A DNA stretch of 64,000 nt from contig CM061105.1 in NCBI GenBank assembly GCA_030770545.1, forward strand, positions 11,515,001-11,579,000, written 5' to 3'. The position numbers were made by a program, and so were the translations under genes. A model generated the notes under the pieces. That model had not been told where the DNA came from and did no database searches. It saw only the letters and a program-made list of their open reading frames with translations. Shown here one piece after another: positions 39,501-53,412 of this stretch. This stretch comes from Macropodus opercularis. Its lineage: Eukaryota; Chordata; Actinopteri; Anabantiformes; Osphronemidae. Positions within the stretch are counted from its first letter, which is position 1. The number at the start of each line of letters is the position of its first letter.

Positions 39501-42500
39501 TGTGGTTGCGTCTTGGAGGCAGATGTCCACATGTGCTGCGTCTCTTTTTTGTTTACAAGGATGGATTAACTTTATGGGATTTTCCTGCGTGAGAAAAACG
39601 TTTGTCACCGAGGTTCTCAGAGCGCTGCAGGACACCTTCACCCCCTGCACGTAGGTGCTCGCCATTTAAATAATGATGTTATTATTAAAAACAAATCAGC
39701 TGCACTGAGGATGATTTAGGTGAGTTAGTTAACTTGGGGTCACTTATGTAATTACCTCTGGAAAGGGAAAAATTCACACTTGTTTTAACAAATGTGATTC
39801 TCGCTCTCTCTGCAGCAAAACATCTGATTTACTTCAGGTGTCAGAACTTTATCCCCAAGTCACACGTTAAATGAATTACATTTGTTTTCTGTCTTAAATA
39901 ATGATGTGTTAGGGACTTTATTGTAGATGCATCTGCATTTTATTAAATAGTCATGACCAGTGCCATTTTTAAGCGTACAGCATGAATATTAAATGTTCAG
40001 TCACATTTAATGGAGCTGGACTCACCGACGGGACACCAAGGCTCAGTTTTCCCATTCTCCCACAGGTTCCTTTAGACATTCACATGAATCACAAACAATA
40101 TTAAGTGTTGCAGAAGATGAATCTGCAGGATGATTCATCCTCTCCGATTTTGGGTGCAAAGCATTGCCAAACTTTATTTGCTCATTAAGGGCCTTGCTTA
40201 TGATCCTTCACAGGGACCAGAAACGATTTCAAAGATGTTTCCAACCAGGTGGAGAAACTTATGAGCATGGGTGGATTTCCTGCGGAGAAGCATAAAATAG
40301 AGCAGAAAACTGGAAAAGCAGCACAGTCCTATTATTGTAGGAGGAGCTGGCGTCTTTCTCCTGTTTGTAGTAAAGCAGTGGAATAATATAACATTACACA
40401 ACTTTGTTTTGGGTGGCCTTGCATATCCCTCCAAGAAAATATAAACAGCCGCTGTTCAGGGAACGCCAAAATATAATTCATGGCTCGAGCAAAGGTTTTT
40501 TCCTTGCAGCTGCCGTAGTTTGCCATGACAAGTACATGTCTCAGAAGGATGATGTTGGAGAAACACTGGCCACAGGTACAGATGATTTACTCCACGAGCT
40601 GCTCGAAATGAGAGGCGCTTGTGTCGCCCTACTCAGATTGAAGAAACAGGTAAATATCCAGGGCCTGAGAAACTATTCGATTTGAGCTAAGGCTTGTTCG
40701 TATCAGGAACAGCATGTCCGCAGGGCTGTTATCTGTGAGGGCCCGCTTCAGAATGCGGACACGGACATGCAATAAAATGGCTACCAAAGACCCTGGTAGA
40801 GGAAAATCCCCCCAAATTTGCATTTGCTCTTTAAACGCCTGCGATGTGTGAAGACTACTGCTACTACTACTACAGTACGTCTACTACTAAAGGGGTCGAG
40901 TCAATGAAGAAAGTAAACCTGTCAGCCTAAAAATAGGTTGGCACCGATTCACTTCCTTGTGGAAAAAGTCTGACTCAACCTTATTTTTGCCTATTAAAGT
41001 AATTTTCTAGGTTATGTAGATGTTTTATAGGTCACAAATAAATTAATAAACGTGACGACTGTGCAGTAAATCCTCTCTGATGTTTGCAGATGTTCCTCTA
41101 TAGTAGAATGTGAATCAAGGTCACACATGTTTTAACAGAAGTGTGAAAAAATGTACATGTGAATGTTTTGCGCTGCTGCTGCCAACATTTTCAAACGACA
41201 CACAAATAATATGCAACTCGCCAACGAATGCTAAAGGGTCTCACTTTCTCCCGAAGGCTGGCACGAGTTCTCCTGTTAAAGCAGCCCGGTCTCTTGATGT
41301 GGTCTGTCGCTTCCTGTGAGCTGGCCCCGCTACAGCACGGGAGTTCAAGGAGTGTGGGAAAAACCAGTGTGAGAGAGACGAGAGGAAGTGTGTATTTATC
41401 TCTGTTGGTGGGGCATCATTCCCACTTTGATCTGCCTGCAGACCAGCTCCTGGATGGCCACGCGGCTTGCAGAAGCCGTAAGGTCACTGTGTCAGACACT
41501 AGGAGCGCCGTCCACCTGTCCAAATAACAGGCAGAAGCACGTGTGTGTCCAGTGGAAATGGAGTAAATGTTAAAAGAAGCATTGCATCTTCAAACCCTGA
41601 TCATTTATATAGTTAGACAACAATATCTACACATTATGCCAACTTTCATGTCAATTTTGAAATCGATCGCTCAGCAGCTCAACCATCAGAGGATTTCAAC
41701 CGTAAACACGGACTCTGTTCAGCATTAATGACTCGTGAAGCCAGTTTCGTGCCTGAGCTTTACAGTAAATGATATGATATCATGGGGTTTGGTCTCCATC
41801 TTAGCCATCCATCTTCAATCCATCTCCAAAACTTAGTCACTGAGCAAACACTCCTGTATTTGTTCTTCCCATTCAGCCAGGACTGGCTGATTAAATGCTC
41901 CATTTTCCATTGTCTGGAAAATTGTATATTTAATTAAAGCGCAAGCTGCATGTCAACACCTCCCCCAGTGCATAGAGTGAGATAATACAGTTATGCTCAC
42001 ATCATTGTGTCTTCGATAAGCAGGCGACTAGTACAGCGTGGGGACCTTTGTGCATCCCACACTTCTACTGGAAGCCAAGCTTGCTCACCGTCTCCTGTAT
42101 ACACAGCAGCTGCAGGTCTTCTCCACCTCGTTCCGTAGGCATATGGAGGAAGTAGGTCAGCTAGAGTGCAAGTGGCCGCAGTCGTGAAGGGTGGCCTGGG
42201 AGCAGATTAGCTGGTCCTGTGTCTATCGGGTGCTGACAGTTCACACAGGCCTTTTTTTCCACTGGCCCTGGGCGTATCAACACACAGTTTCCCTTCTCAG
42301 ACGGCTCTATCTCCCGGCTTCAGGCTGAAAACGTGAAGCTTTACTGTATACACGTCCTGAAATGCAGTTAAAAGAAGTAGATCAGAGTAAAGATGATGTG
42401 CATGGTCAAATGAATACAAAGTCTGTTCTGGCGGTTACGTTTGCAGCGTCATGTCAAAATCAAAAAGATAAGTCAGGCCTTGAGCCCGACTTACATACAT

Positions 42501-43639
42501 AGATGGAATTAAACTAAAGACAAGACAAAGGTGCGCTGTGGAGTTTTCTTGTAAACAGAGTATCAGTTCACACTTGGTGGTGGTTATGAAATTGCACTGT
42601 TTCCAACCAGGATGCCTGCATCATGTGCATATGACAAATGATTGATTTAATTTAATAAAACCCCTTCGTTCATGCACCTACCTGTGTGTATGTCCGCAGG
42701 GTAGAGACGCACCACTCTGAATCGATTATAACTCATCTTTCATGATTATAATTTACGATGTTGATGAAAGCTACACGCAGCCGTCCAGACAATGACTTTT
42801 CTATTCTTTGACTGATCTTTGGCAAAGGGCTGGGGTTACGATGACATGTCAGACAGCATCCGGCGTCTGTATCCGAGTCTCCCGAGCAGCCCAGTCCGTG
42901 TCTTCGCCCCTGGCTGCCTCATTAGTCTTCACTTCCGCCACTAGAGAACCCATCTGCTTGATTAGCTTTATTAATGATGCTCCTTTTGGTTCTGTCACAT
43001 CACTTAAGGTTCTGGTGATACTGTTGGTCATTAGAACAGCTCAAAGTGTGGGATCCCATCTGGAGTGTCTCACACAAAAAGCACTGTCAGCCCAGTGAGG
43101 CTGCCGAGGCTCCAGCAAACTTTCAACAGTTGTCTCCACCAGGTCCCCGTGTTGTGGAAAATGGGGGCTTATAGAGACAGAGAGTCTGTGCATTGTAATT
43201 CTCCGTACGCACGGCTCGCTGAGTGCACAGGAAAAAGTGGTCATATTATTTGGAAAGTCCTTGAAGCGGAGAATTAATGAAAATTCAGAGTAGATGGACA
43301 AAGGCAGCCGTTAGATTTCATTACAGTGAGCTTCTCATCTGCGCAGAGCACGAATTCCCAAAGCATGATAACGTTTTAGATGCTCGTCCAGCTTGTAATC
43401 ATTTACACATCTGACACTGCAAATCATATTTTTAAAAAAAGGAAGAAAAAACAGTTGTTACTGATTAGCATAAATAAATGAGAAGTAAATGTTAGCAATA
43501 CGAGCTCAGTGATGACAGAGATGGAGAGCTGCAGAATTTCCACTCGCAGTCACGCACGCTAATGTCATCACTCACAGGGAATTCAACCCTCCTGCAGATG
43601 AACAATCTCTGAGAGCTTTGCAGCGCAGGTTCAAGCACC

Positions 43640-43651
43640 TGACGTCACGTG
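43640..43651. promoter_or_regulatory. Composite CRE/E-box motif
   Basis: A full palindromic CRE (TGACGTCA, 43640-43647) overlaps a CACGTG E-box (43646-43651) in a local GC-rich setting. A chance match is possible, because an 8-mer is expected about once in 65 kb. Confidence 0.3.
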
Positions 43652-46600
43652 CGCGGGGCTTTTATGGAGAATGGAGAATGGCGAGGGCGTGGTGCTCTGA
43701 GCTGGGAGGCCATTAAACTGTCACCACTCCATTTGTGTGGTGGGTCTACAGAGGGTTTCGCTCGTCCCCCGTAGCACTGGAGCACTGGCACCGATGAGAG
43801 CGGAGGTTAGTCAGCCACTTGCAGTCGAAACCTGCGTTTGCGGCTACTGTTGGGCCGCAGCAAGTATGTGCAGGAAGGTATTGCGTGTGCGTGTGGTTGT
43901 TGCGTTACCAGAGTTATAGTCCTAAGGAATAATTAAAACTCATTATATTGCTAACATTTACTTGCTCACATACCTGGCAGTTATGTGAGCACCATAACAC
44001 AGGCATCTCTGTTACACGGTCGCTATAGCAGCAAATGTTTTTGTGCTAATCACTGTCAACTTCCAGTTTACAGCGTAGTCAAATCAAGGGTTTCTATGCA
44101 CAAACTGCAGTTTTTCTCTTATTACCATCTTATTTTAAGAGCAGAGCACCGTTAACAAGCCTTTAATTTTGTCACAAGGAAGGAAATATCGGTTATTATG
44201 AAGAAGAAACTTTTTTCCACGGCATGGAAATGATACACTGCTGCTGCAACTGCTGGGAATGTGTCCCTGAAGCCATGTAGTCTGAACAAAGGATGATATT
44301 CTTAATTATTCTGCACTTACAGGAAATCAATCTGCCGGATCACATTTACGAAACAGTCCCGACCTACAACACGTGGCCCGCATCGCGTTTGGCTGTCGGC
44401 TCTTGGCAACAGTGGGAGGAGATACAGGAGCACCACCTTGTGTTGTGGCACAGTCAGAGGTTGAAAGGCGTAAAGGAGTTAAAACCAAAGTTTACGGAAG
44501 AGAATAAGGTCCAGACATGTATCACGTAATCACTTACGCTGGAGGACTTTACACGCGGCGGATGACGTGGCTGGGCGGCGTGAGGGCATCCCCTTGGCCT
44601 TTATGTCTTGCGCACAGAGAGGAGTAGAACGGCTTGTGTTGGCTACTCCTTCAGCCAAACGCAGCCAGACGTTGAGTTGTTCTGGCATAATTAGAACCTG
44701 CTGCAGATGTCTGAGGTATTACCTCACTGCAAAGAACACGGCTTCCCCAGCTAACAGCCTCAGCCGGACGGACGTGGAGTCTGCTGCTCTGCTGATCAAC
44801 AGGGAGATCCCTGCACTTACAGCCGCCGCTGGTGCAGGAGACTGACTGAATCCAACGAGAGCGGGAGCAGCGAGGGGTTTACGCATGGGGGCGACCAGCT
44901 CGGTGCTGACTGGGAGCCAGATTGTGCAGGGGCCTCACAGTTCGGGTTGTGCAAAGGAAACACACACGTAGGAATTTGATTGTGTGTGAGGCCATGGCTC
45001 TACTCCTTTCTGATGGATGTCTCCTACTGCTGGTGTTGAATATCAATTCATTCAGACACCAGGGGAGACTCCAGAAAATCGGACATAAAATGAGTCTTTC
45101 GCTGTCTCTAGTACTTAACATACTAATTACTGCAAGTAGAACTACCACAACACAAATAACACACCAGGCCTCATGCTCTCATTGTGTAGGTGTTGTCGTG
45201 TCTATGTGAGACTCAAAATAAAACCATGTGAGGCGCAGCCTGGGGATCAGGGCCGTCTCTGAGCTCTCGTAACTGCCTGAATCTAAACTTCAGGTCATTC
45301 CTCTGCTGCTCGACCAATTACCCACGCACACAGCGCAGTGGAGTCTCAGCCAGACGCTTCCCCTGAATTGTTCCAGGACCACCTCCTGTGGGTTTACATT
45401 GCAAAATACGGTCCGTCATACACGGACAGTTTTTCATTAACCACCAACTCACGGCGGTGCAAGGGGTAATATTTTTACATGCCGGTTTTAGTGCCGTAAG
45501 TGGCTGATGGACCTATTTTTGGTGGATCTGCATTGCTGCTACAACCATTTCCTCTTTTTTATCTTCTAGCTAATGACACAAGCCTGCTAGCACATCGAGA
45601 GCGCGTTTTAATAATTTCCATATCTCAGAGGAAACGTGTAATTGCTCCCTGATATTTTCTCAGGCGTGTGAATGCTTTTCGTCAGAGACATGGTGTCATT
45701 GACATCAGGCACATGTTTGTAGACGTTGTTTGGTGGGATGAGTCATGTCACGACTCGCCTGTATGTGTGCTCCTTAACCCCTGGTCCCTGCACAGGAAAA
45801 TGCTGGTTATTGTGTTTTTGTGCAAATTTACATAAGCTACAATAAAGACGGTTTAATTTTTGTTATTCCATTTTCTTCTCTAGCCTCGTTCTCTTCCCTG
45901 TATTTTTGTATGAATTAGCTTTTGCATTGGATGCTGTGGAGGTTTTTAGAGTAACTCCACATACGATACTGCATAAGTACTGTACGTGTGAAGCCAAACA
46001 TGCCGCTCCTCTAAAAAACTTGCTGCCTCTTTCCATTTTAAAAGTGACCACACGCTGTTCCTATATTAAAACCCCCAGACAGAGCGTGTCCATTTTGATT
46101 TATGAAGATGTGTCTCCTTGAGGGTGAGCCTGTAAACCCACCCACCCGCTCTGCCGTGGTGGCCTTGTGTAAGCTGCAGCATGAGCCAAAATCACAGGAG
46201 GTCACCATCTCCAATAGTCACTTGCAAGCATTGAATTACAGCTTGGTCACTATGGAGAAATATTCCCAGATGCAGTTTCAGTTTGAGGGGTGAACCAGAA
46301 AAGAGATACTCGATCACTCTAAACACTCAAAGGAGAAAGGGCTGTCCTTTGCGCTGCTTAAGCACATAATGGAGTTAATCCCTGGATCATTGAGAAGGAA
46401 AGAGAAGCTGGCTCCGATTCAAGCCAGAAAGAGTAACCCCGATGCATAGCAGATATTTAAAATCATGTGCAAGACAATGGGAGAGTTATGAAGGAGTAAT
46501 GTGCAAACTGACAGATGGGGATGATAATAACACCAGACAAAACCAGGTGTCATATTTGAACTGTCATTTACTGCTGCTCTGGGTCTCGGTACCTTTTCAA

Positions 46601-49020
46601 AAGACTGACAAAAGCAGGATATGTCCCGTGAATTCACATAATCGATGGCGGTTATTACATCCCCAAGGAGAATGTAGGGAATGAAGAGCAGGTGGGCTCA
46701 TGTAACAACCATAACAACATCACATCACACGAGTTTGCAAAATGAAGAGATTCAATAATGTTATTTGACACCTGGAAAATGAGTAATACTGTATAACTGC
46801 GCAGTGGGCATATTAAACTGAAACAATCATCCGGCAGGTTAACAGGGGTCTATAGCCGTGAAGAGAAATATTATCACAAAGCAGCCCAAAACATTTTTGG
46901 GAGTCGACAACAAAGTAATTTTCTTAAGGATGGTCACAATTTATTGCTTATGTAAAGCTCTGACATCTTTGCAGCTCTGGTCATTGGAGAGACGTTACGC
47001 AACAGTGATTAGGTCGTTGGATTGGGTATCACCTCAGCGAAATGTTCTCATGCTGTCACTGAGACGCGTTCCTCTGCTCCAGCGACTGCAGGCCCCGAAC
47101 GCCTCAGCCGACACGGAGCGAACACGCATCCCGCGGGTCTGACGCATCTCTGTGGAAAACAAGCTGTGAGCGGCAGACTCATAAATCTCAACTCTAATAC
47201 ACTGTGAAACGTTAGATCACTGTAAATCAAGTTGAGGAACTTGACAACAATGGGTGTGAGCAAGAGAGCGAGCCATCAAAATCTGGTTATCGGCTCATTG
47301 GAGTTTTATAAGAATGAACTAAGGGAAGGGTGCTGATAGTAAATGTATAATTGTAATGATGAGTTTCATCCCAGGCTGCGATTTTCATCACACTGAGTTA
47401 CTGTACCACAGTTCAAAGGTGTTTTTAGCACGGTCACACCTAGATCCACAATGTCGTAAGACGTAAAATCCCCATTTAATGACTTTATTGGTGGAGATAA
47501 TGACGCCACAGTAAATCCTAAGCGCAGTGTTCTGAGGTTCATCATGTGCTTGCAATACAGAAGTAATAGTCTCATGGGGCTGTCATAACTCACTTCGCAG
47601 CCAGTGTATAGCATCACATGTGCAACGAGCCAGATGTTTCATTAAAATACAAACACTCATCATATATGCAGATGTAAGAAATATTTAACGATTTACACAC
47701 TGACTTTGGAGACTGAAGCTCACCACTAATGACAGAACGACTTAAAGATCTGCCTTTGGTCCTGAAAACCACAGAGGAGGAAAACAGGGTGGACAGTGAC
47801 GCACGTGTCACATATATAGACACGGTGATTCCACCTCACTCTCACCAGAATGGAAAGAATGTCTTGATAGATCCGCCCCACACATACATACACGCACGGA
47901 GGAAAACGCCTGCTTCCTAGGAAACCTAAAAGGATTGTGCATTGCATCAGCCGCTATATGCTATACGCTATACAAACCCTAGTCCTAAAAAACCGAAGCA
48001 GCCAACGACTAAACGACCAGCGCAGCGCTGGTCCTGCAGACGCCTTTGGCCTCCAGCTTGAGCAGGATGGACAGCGAAGAACAGCAGATAAACACTCGCT
48101 GGCAGTGGCGCTGAGGAATGTGGGATCACAGCGATTTCCTCCAAAAAGTGCTTGATTTGCCAATTGCACATACAGGAGGTACAGATGTAGGTACAGTAGC
48201 ATCTCTTGCATGTTTTTTCCATAGGACACAACTACAGATAAACATCTAAAGAAAAAAGCCAATTGTGTCACTAACGTCAAGCACAAGCTGCTAGTGGGGA
48301 TAGATTAACACTAAGGGTCGTTGGTTTCATCCATCCATACATGTGAACAGTCTGTCAGTTATTATTTCTGCCAGTGTTGTGCCACCAGCATAATGTTTAA
48401 AAAACGTTTCCAGTGCCTAGAATGTAAGCACCTGGTATTAAAGCTTGTTACGCTGTTCTCTCGTGATAAGCGACCGATCAAACTGTTGGTAAATGACAGC
48501 GGACAGATGAATTATACCACGCTGTGAAGTCAAAGCCCCAGCGACTCCCACCTCCTGCGTAACTTTATTGTTCCAGACAACGTTGACCATCAGATCCAGA
48601 CTGGACTTGTTTTTGGGGACGAAGCTGAGCTTCTCCGAAGAAAAGAACGCAAATATTCAATGTCTCTGACTCTCAAAACATTGGTCTACCACAGGTGCAA
48701 GTTTTCCATACCAATTAGCAAGTGCTCCACCCACAAATTTTCCATCAAAATAAACTGGGAGCACATAAAAAATTCACATTAAAATGGGAGTGATTGTCTT
48801 TGATATTCAATGCTATAATTGAAACCAGGCAGCAGAATTACAGGGCTCTGTTTTGACGGCTCCATGGTTTCCATCAGTAAAAAGGGGATTCCTGAGCGAT
48901 ATCCTGAGGAACGCTAAATTTCTTTTTAGAGGAAAACCAAACAGGGTAACACGTCATTGTTTTGCACTGGCTTCATGGTCAATCGGCGTTACCATTTTTT
49001 CTGAAGCTGTAATGGATACT

Positions 49021-49034
49021 GGGTCAAAGGTTCA
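49021..49034 (+). promoter_or_regulatory. DR2 nuclear-receptor-like element
   Basis: GGGTCA and GGTTCA half-sites, both fitting RGKTCA, are directly repeated with two bases between them, the arrangement bound by RAR/RXR. It could also act as an HNF4-like site. No neighbouring gene start is seen. Confidence 0.3.
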
Positions 49035-52000
49035 CACTCTGTCTGTCTGCCACTCACACATTTTGCACATAGGTTCAGTAACCACCTCACATATGGCGAG
49101 GCTGAGTAAACATCTGGTAATCTTTGTTTCAGCTTCTCAATAGCTCACCAGGCTATGGTCTCGCTGTGTGTACTCAATCTTCTCCAATTACATAGTTGCT
49201 GGCTGCTCCCCTGAGGTTACGTGGACAAACCGTTTGGGATTGCGGAAGGAGTTTCCACAAAATAGGTGTTGTCCAAAAATTCCTTACAGTTACGGAAATA
49301 AAGAGAAAGTGACATAAAGACTGAAAAGCGTAGAGAATGAGATTGTGGTCGTGCCTTTGGGTGTTTGGACGTAGAAGAATCAGAGAAATCGCAAAGACGC
49401 AGATATTTTAGGGTTCATTTGTTTCTGCTAAGGACGATGTGTAAAAAGCAGACATTTTTTCTTTAGATCTAGATTAAACCCATTCCTTTGCCAAAGATGG
49501 TTACAATTATTCTTTCCCTTTGTGGTTGTATTGACTTCAGTAGTCTAAGTCCATGGTATTAGGCTGGCGGCTTCCTTTTGGACATTTTTAAAAGTACACT
49601 CCCTCATCAGACACAATATTGTCCTGGCATTCGCGCTGCGGTACGTCTGGACAATGACTTCACGGGTCCCACCGTCAAGGCTGCTCACGCCATGCTGGCA
49701 TCGGGCCAGAGGAGGCTGCCTGCCCGCGCGCCTTTTTCCCAAGTTCCACCCAGACGCTGCATGCGCCGTCATCCTGCTGCAATGTAAACCCCAGATTCAG
49801 CTGTGTTTGTTATGGTTGCACCAGCCCTCAGTGAACACACAACGCTGTCACAACGTAGCTATAACAGCGGGGCAAAATTTCAACAACAATCTATTTGGTC
49901 AGCTGCAATTACATCACTAGGTGGTCAAACACGTTCGCTTCGCTGGAGCGATAATTAGGATTATTTCACGGATGCTCTTAGAGGGTCCTGGATGCTGGGC
50001 TTGCTTCCTAACACACCTCGACATTTAACACAGAGGCTTAAGTCAAGTGCTTTTAAGTGTGTTTTCACAGCTTCTGAACTTGACCCCACTGGACTGTGTT
50101 CACGAGAGCAGCGGTGTTGCCGTTTGTGCTGGGGATGCTCTACCCTGTTGTCTCCTCTAGTCATCCGGCTACAATATAAACAATAGACTAGTTTAGACAG
50201 AACACTTGCGTTGCCCTTGAGATCACTGGCCTGCCGCACTAATATCTATTTACTCTTCAGAGAAAATAAGTAACTAGGAGCGACTATTTTTATCCTGACA
50301 TGACCCCAGTGTCACCCTGACGAGGTGAGGAGGGAACACAGGCTGCAGGCTGCACGCTGGCACAACAACCTTAGCATGATTTTTTTTCAGCTCATGTGAC
50401 CCACAGTCATTATAGCATAACAGTTGTAAAAATATAAATCCATAGTCAATCCCAGCTAGTCATGCACAACTAGCTGGGGGTCTGTGCAGTGCGCCATCAG
50501 TCGGCGGGTAATTTATTGTGGGACCTAAGTGTTTCCATTTGCAGTAAGAGCCACTAAAAACAGGCTCACCGGGGGTTTCTGGGGGGCCCACTTGTAAAAG
50601 TACTGATGTGGTGTGAGCTGGCTCACAGCCTGACAACCTGCTTGGGGAGCTGTATAGATGGGACTTTAATGAAAACATAATCCAGTCATCACAAAAAGGG
50701 ACTCCTCACACTTGCCTGAGTTGCAACTACGGATTGTATTGTTCCCATTGACCTTATGCATGAGTGTAATGCACTTTTAGAAAAGGTTTCCCAATGAAAA
50801 GACCTGCAGAGTATTTACTGTTGTTGGCTGCTGTTACTGTTAGATTAATAAATAAATTTAATTTGATCTGGTAAGACCAAGGATCTGGAGGTAAACAAAA
50901 ACAAACAAGCATTTGTATGTATGTGTTGACCTTTGACCTGACCTAACACAGTGTAAAGTCTACTGTTTCAGAGTGGTATGAATATTTCTAGTTAATGAAT
51001 GGACGAGCACCATCAGCTACCTACTGCTGCCCTCTACTGAATGCAATGAGCACCAGTTACCAATTAACAAGAAAGTGATTGACTGACCACTGTCCCACCT
51101 CATGGAGAACAGGATCTTCACGTTAAACTGTGTTTTAGGGGCGAGTATGTTTCCCTACACAGCGTCATCACAGTGAGGCAAAGTGGAAGCACTTCAGCAA
51201 AGTTCAGGTAGGTTATACTGTGGCTTCTGACCTGGAGTTGATTAGAGACTAATACCACTATCTAATCCCACATCCACGTTTGCTTTGGCTGTGCAGCTGT
51301 TAACTCTGTCGCACAGAAATGAGAAAGGTTTGTGAAACAAAAGCCAGAAAACCAAAGTGTGCCTCAAAGACCAAGGAAAGCATAACAATAAGTGCAGAGA
51401 GTGCATGATATCATCATGCAGCTCAGCATCTGGGAAAGTACCACGTTACGGCCACAGAGAGCACAGTTATGGCTTGATAAAACCACAGAAAGCTCTGAAT
51501 CCAAACAACGAACACAAACGCAACGAGGAAAATACAACACCATAAATTTACAGGTGGGAGTCTGTGGAGTGAGGTCTATCTATCACTACTACAGAAGAGA
51601 CGAGCCAGACACCAGGGGATGACGATGATGTCGAGTGTCATATCACTTTCTTTGGATACTACACATACACCCCCTTGTTGGACTCAAGCACCTTCCTTCT
51701 AGGAACGTTTTTTCCCAGTTCTAACATTAACCAACAGGCCCTGTTTCCTGAAACCAGAAACTCCCTCAGCAAAAGGAAACACAGCAACACCTGCGCTAGT
51801 AAGACGCTGGCCAGGACGTGAGTCAAAAATCAGGCCATTAGACTCCGACAGCCTAATAGTGGAGTGGAAGTCAAACTTCTTTTTTACCTTACTAACATTT
51901 TCTAGCTCTGTTCCAAACATCGCTTACTTCTGGGCTAAATCATGAGCATAACTGACTGTGAACACTGCGCACTAGATAACAGAAATTCCTTAAACCAATG

Positions 52001-53406
52001 CACGAATGAGTAAAAAAATTGTTTTCACAGACGCTGAAAAGCATATCCCTGAGAATTATGATGGTGACTCCAGCCTATTTGTACTGCAATCACATGGCTC
52101 CATCTGCCCACAACCCTGGGCTGCTTTATTCCCTCAGAGTTGATTGATTGACCATCAATGGAGACACGCTCCTCGAGCGAGAACGCCTGCCACAGAAACA
52201 TCGGGTAAACACACTTGGAAGTCAAGGCCAGCAAAATCCCTAAAGTCTCCATCCCATCCGTTAGCAAGGCAAAGCCCAATCTCATGTATCTGTGGTCAGA
52301 CGAGACCGCCACCACTTCCTCGTATTGCAAGGCTGCTTCAAAACCTCGCCAGTGTGCGCTCTATTTCCTTAAACTTTCTTAAGGGTTGGAATTGTGGTGT
52401 GCTCCCGGACTTTGGGAATTCCAAAATCTCTTTGTTTATCACCGAAATCAACAGAAATAAACACAGGAGAGTGAGAACTATTCCCACGTAGTGGAGCTGG
52501 AGGAGCTTTCTGTAATGTCATAAACAGGCGGTTCTCTTGTGCTGTGTGCTTTCAGTGTCACGTCTTTCACGGTGGGCTGTGTTTAATAGAAGTGATAGGT
52601 TCACGCTAACTGGGACCAGGCTGCTGAGTGAGGCTGTTGGTCTTCTTTCAAGTCCCTTCATGTCGGTCGTGGTCCTGATTCCTAATTGAGTGCTCAGCCA
52701 CTTGCCAAACTAAACCTGCTCTCCTGTTGACACGATGGAGCGCCCCCCTCATACACCGGTCTGGGTGAAAGGAACCTGACAGGAGTGGTCAGCTCATGCA
52801 CACACAGTGTTGGTGCCAACAGGATGTTATAGTAGCAGAGGGTACAAAGTGAGAGACTTCCACACAACAGCATGCACAACAGCTGAAACAGTAATTAACA
52901 TCCGCTTCTAAATGGCACCGTTTGATATTCCCTGTTTCAATATGTCCCAAAGGAGCCGACTGTGGTGGGTGTGGCCGTTGACGTTTTGTTAAGGAATAAA
53001 GCCTGGTTTGAATTCAGGAAACTCATTTTGTTGGCTCTGGATTCCTCCAAACAACTACACCTAATTTACTTTCCAGTTAATAAATGATGTCGTTTCTTTG
53101 GCTTTAATGGTCATTTTATGCCAAGTTATTATATTCATGTGTTCTGAGGATTGAAGTCAATTGGTTGTGCCTTTAAAAATGTTTCCAAGGTTCTCATCTC
53201 AAACTGGTGTTAAATTGTAATAAAAGCCTCATTATGTCGTTTTTAGGATAATTGTCAAGCAGAAATATCCATATACAACTGTACTGTACGTGAGATCCTC
53301 CAAGACACACGTTGGAAACTACAGGTACTGCACTAACAGCGTATTTGTCTAACTGATTACAAAATTCATTCCAACACAACGTCTGCTGTGTTGCTTAACC
53401 TACTAA

Positions 53407-53412
53407 TTTATT
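53407..53412 (-). terminator. snap47: Candidate poly(A) signal of snap47
   Basis: AATAAA on the - strand about 840 bp after the snap47 stop, followed on that strand by a GT-rich GTTGTGTTGG tract. It implies a 3' UTR of roughly 0.85 kb at 53390-54249. This is inferred from sequence signals only. Confidence 0.4.

Larger units (their letters stand above)
26541..39999. other. Intergenic, no coding exon recognised (part 2)
   Basis: No recognisable exon on either strand. ORFs such as 38668-39114 (+, 148 aa) and 27077-27553 (-, 158 aa) are low-information and carry no known motif. A perfect 12-bp inverted repeat lies at 32278-32306 and a G12 run at 36585-36596. Stretches near 31670-31930 and 35880-35970 look like typical vertebrate conserved non-coding sequence by composition, which is only an impression. 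Confidence 0.65.
40000..53389. other. Intergenic, no coding exon recognised (part 3)
   Basis: No recognisable coding exon. Notable sites are a composite TGACGTCACGTG at 43640-43651, a CpG-rich patch near 47030-47150 and a direct repeat of nuclear-receptor half-sites at 49021-49034. The downstream end approaches the probable snap47 poly(A) site. Confidence 0.65.
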
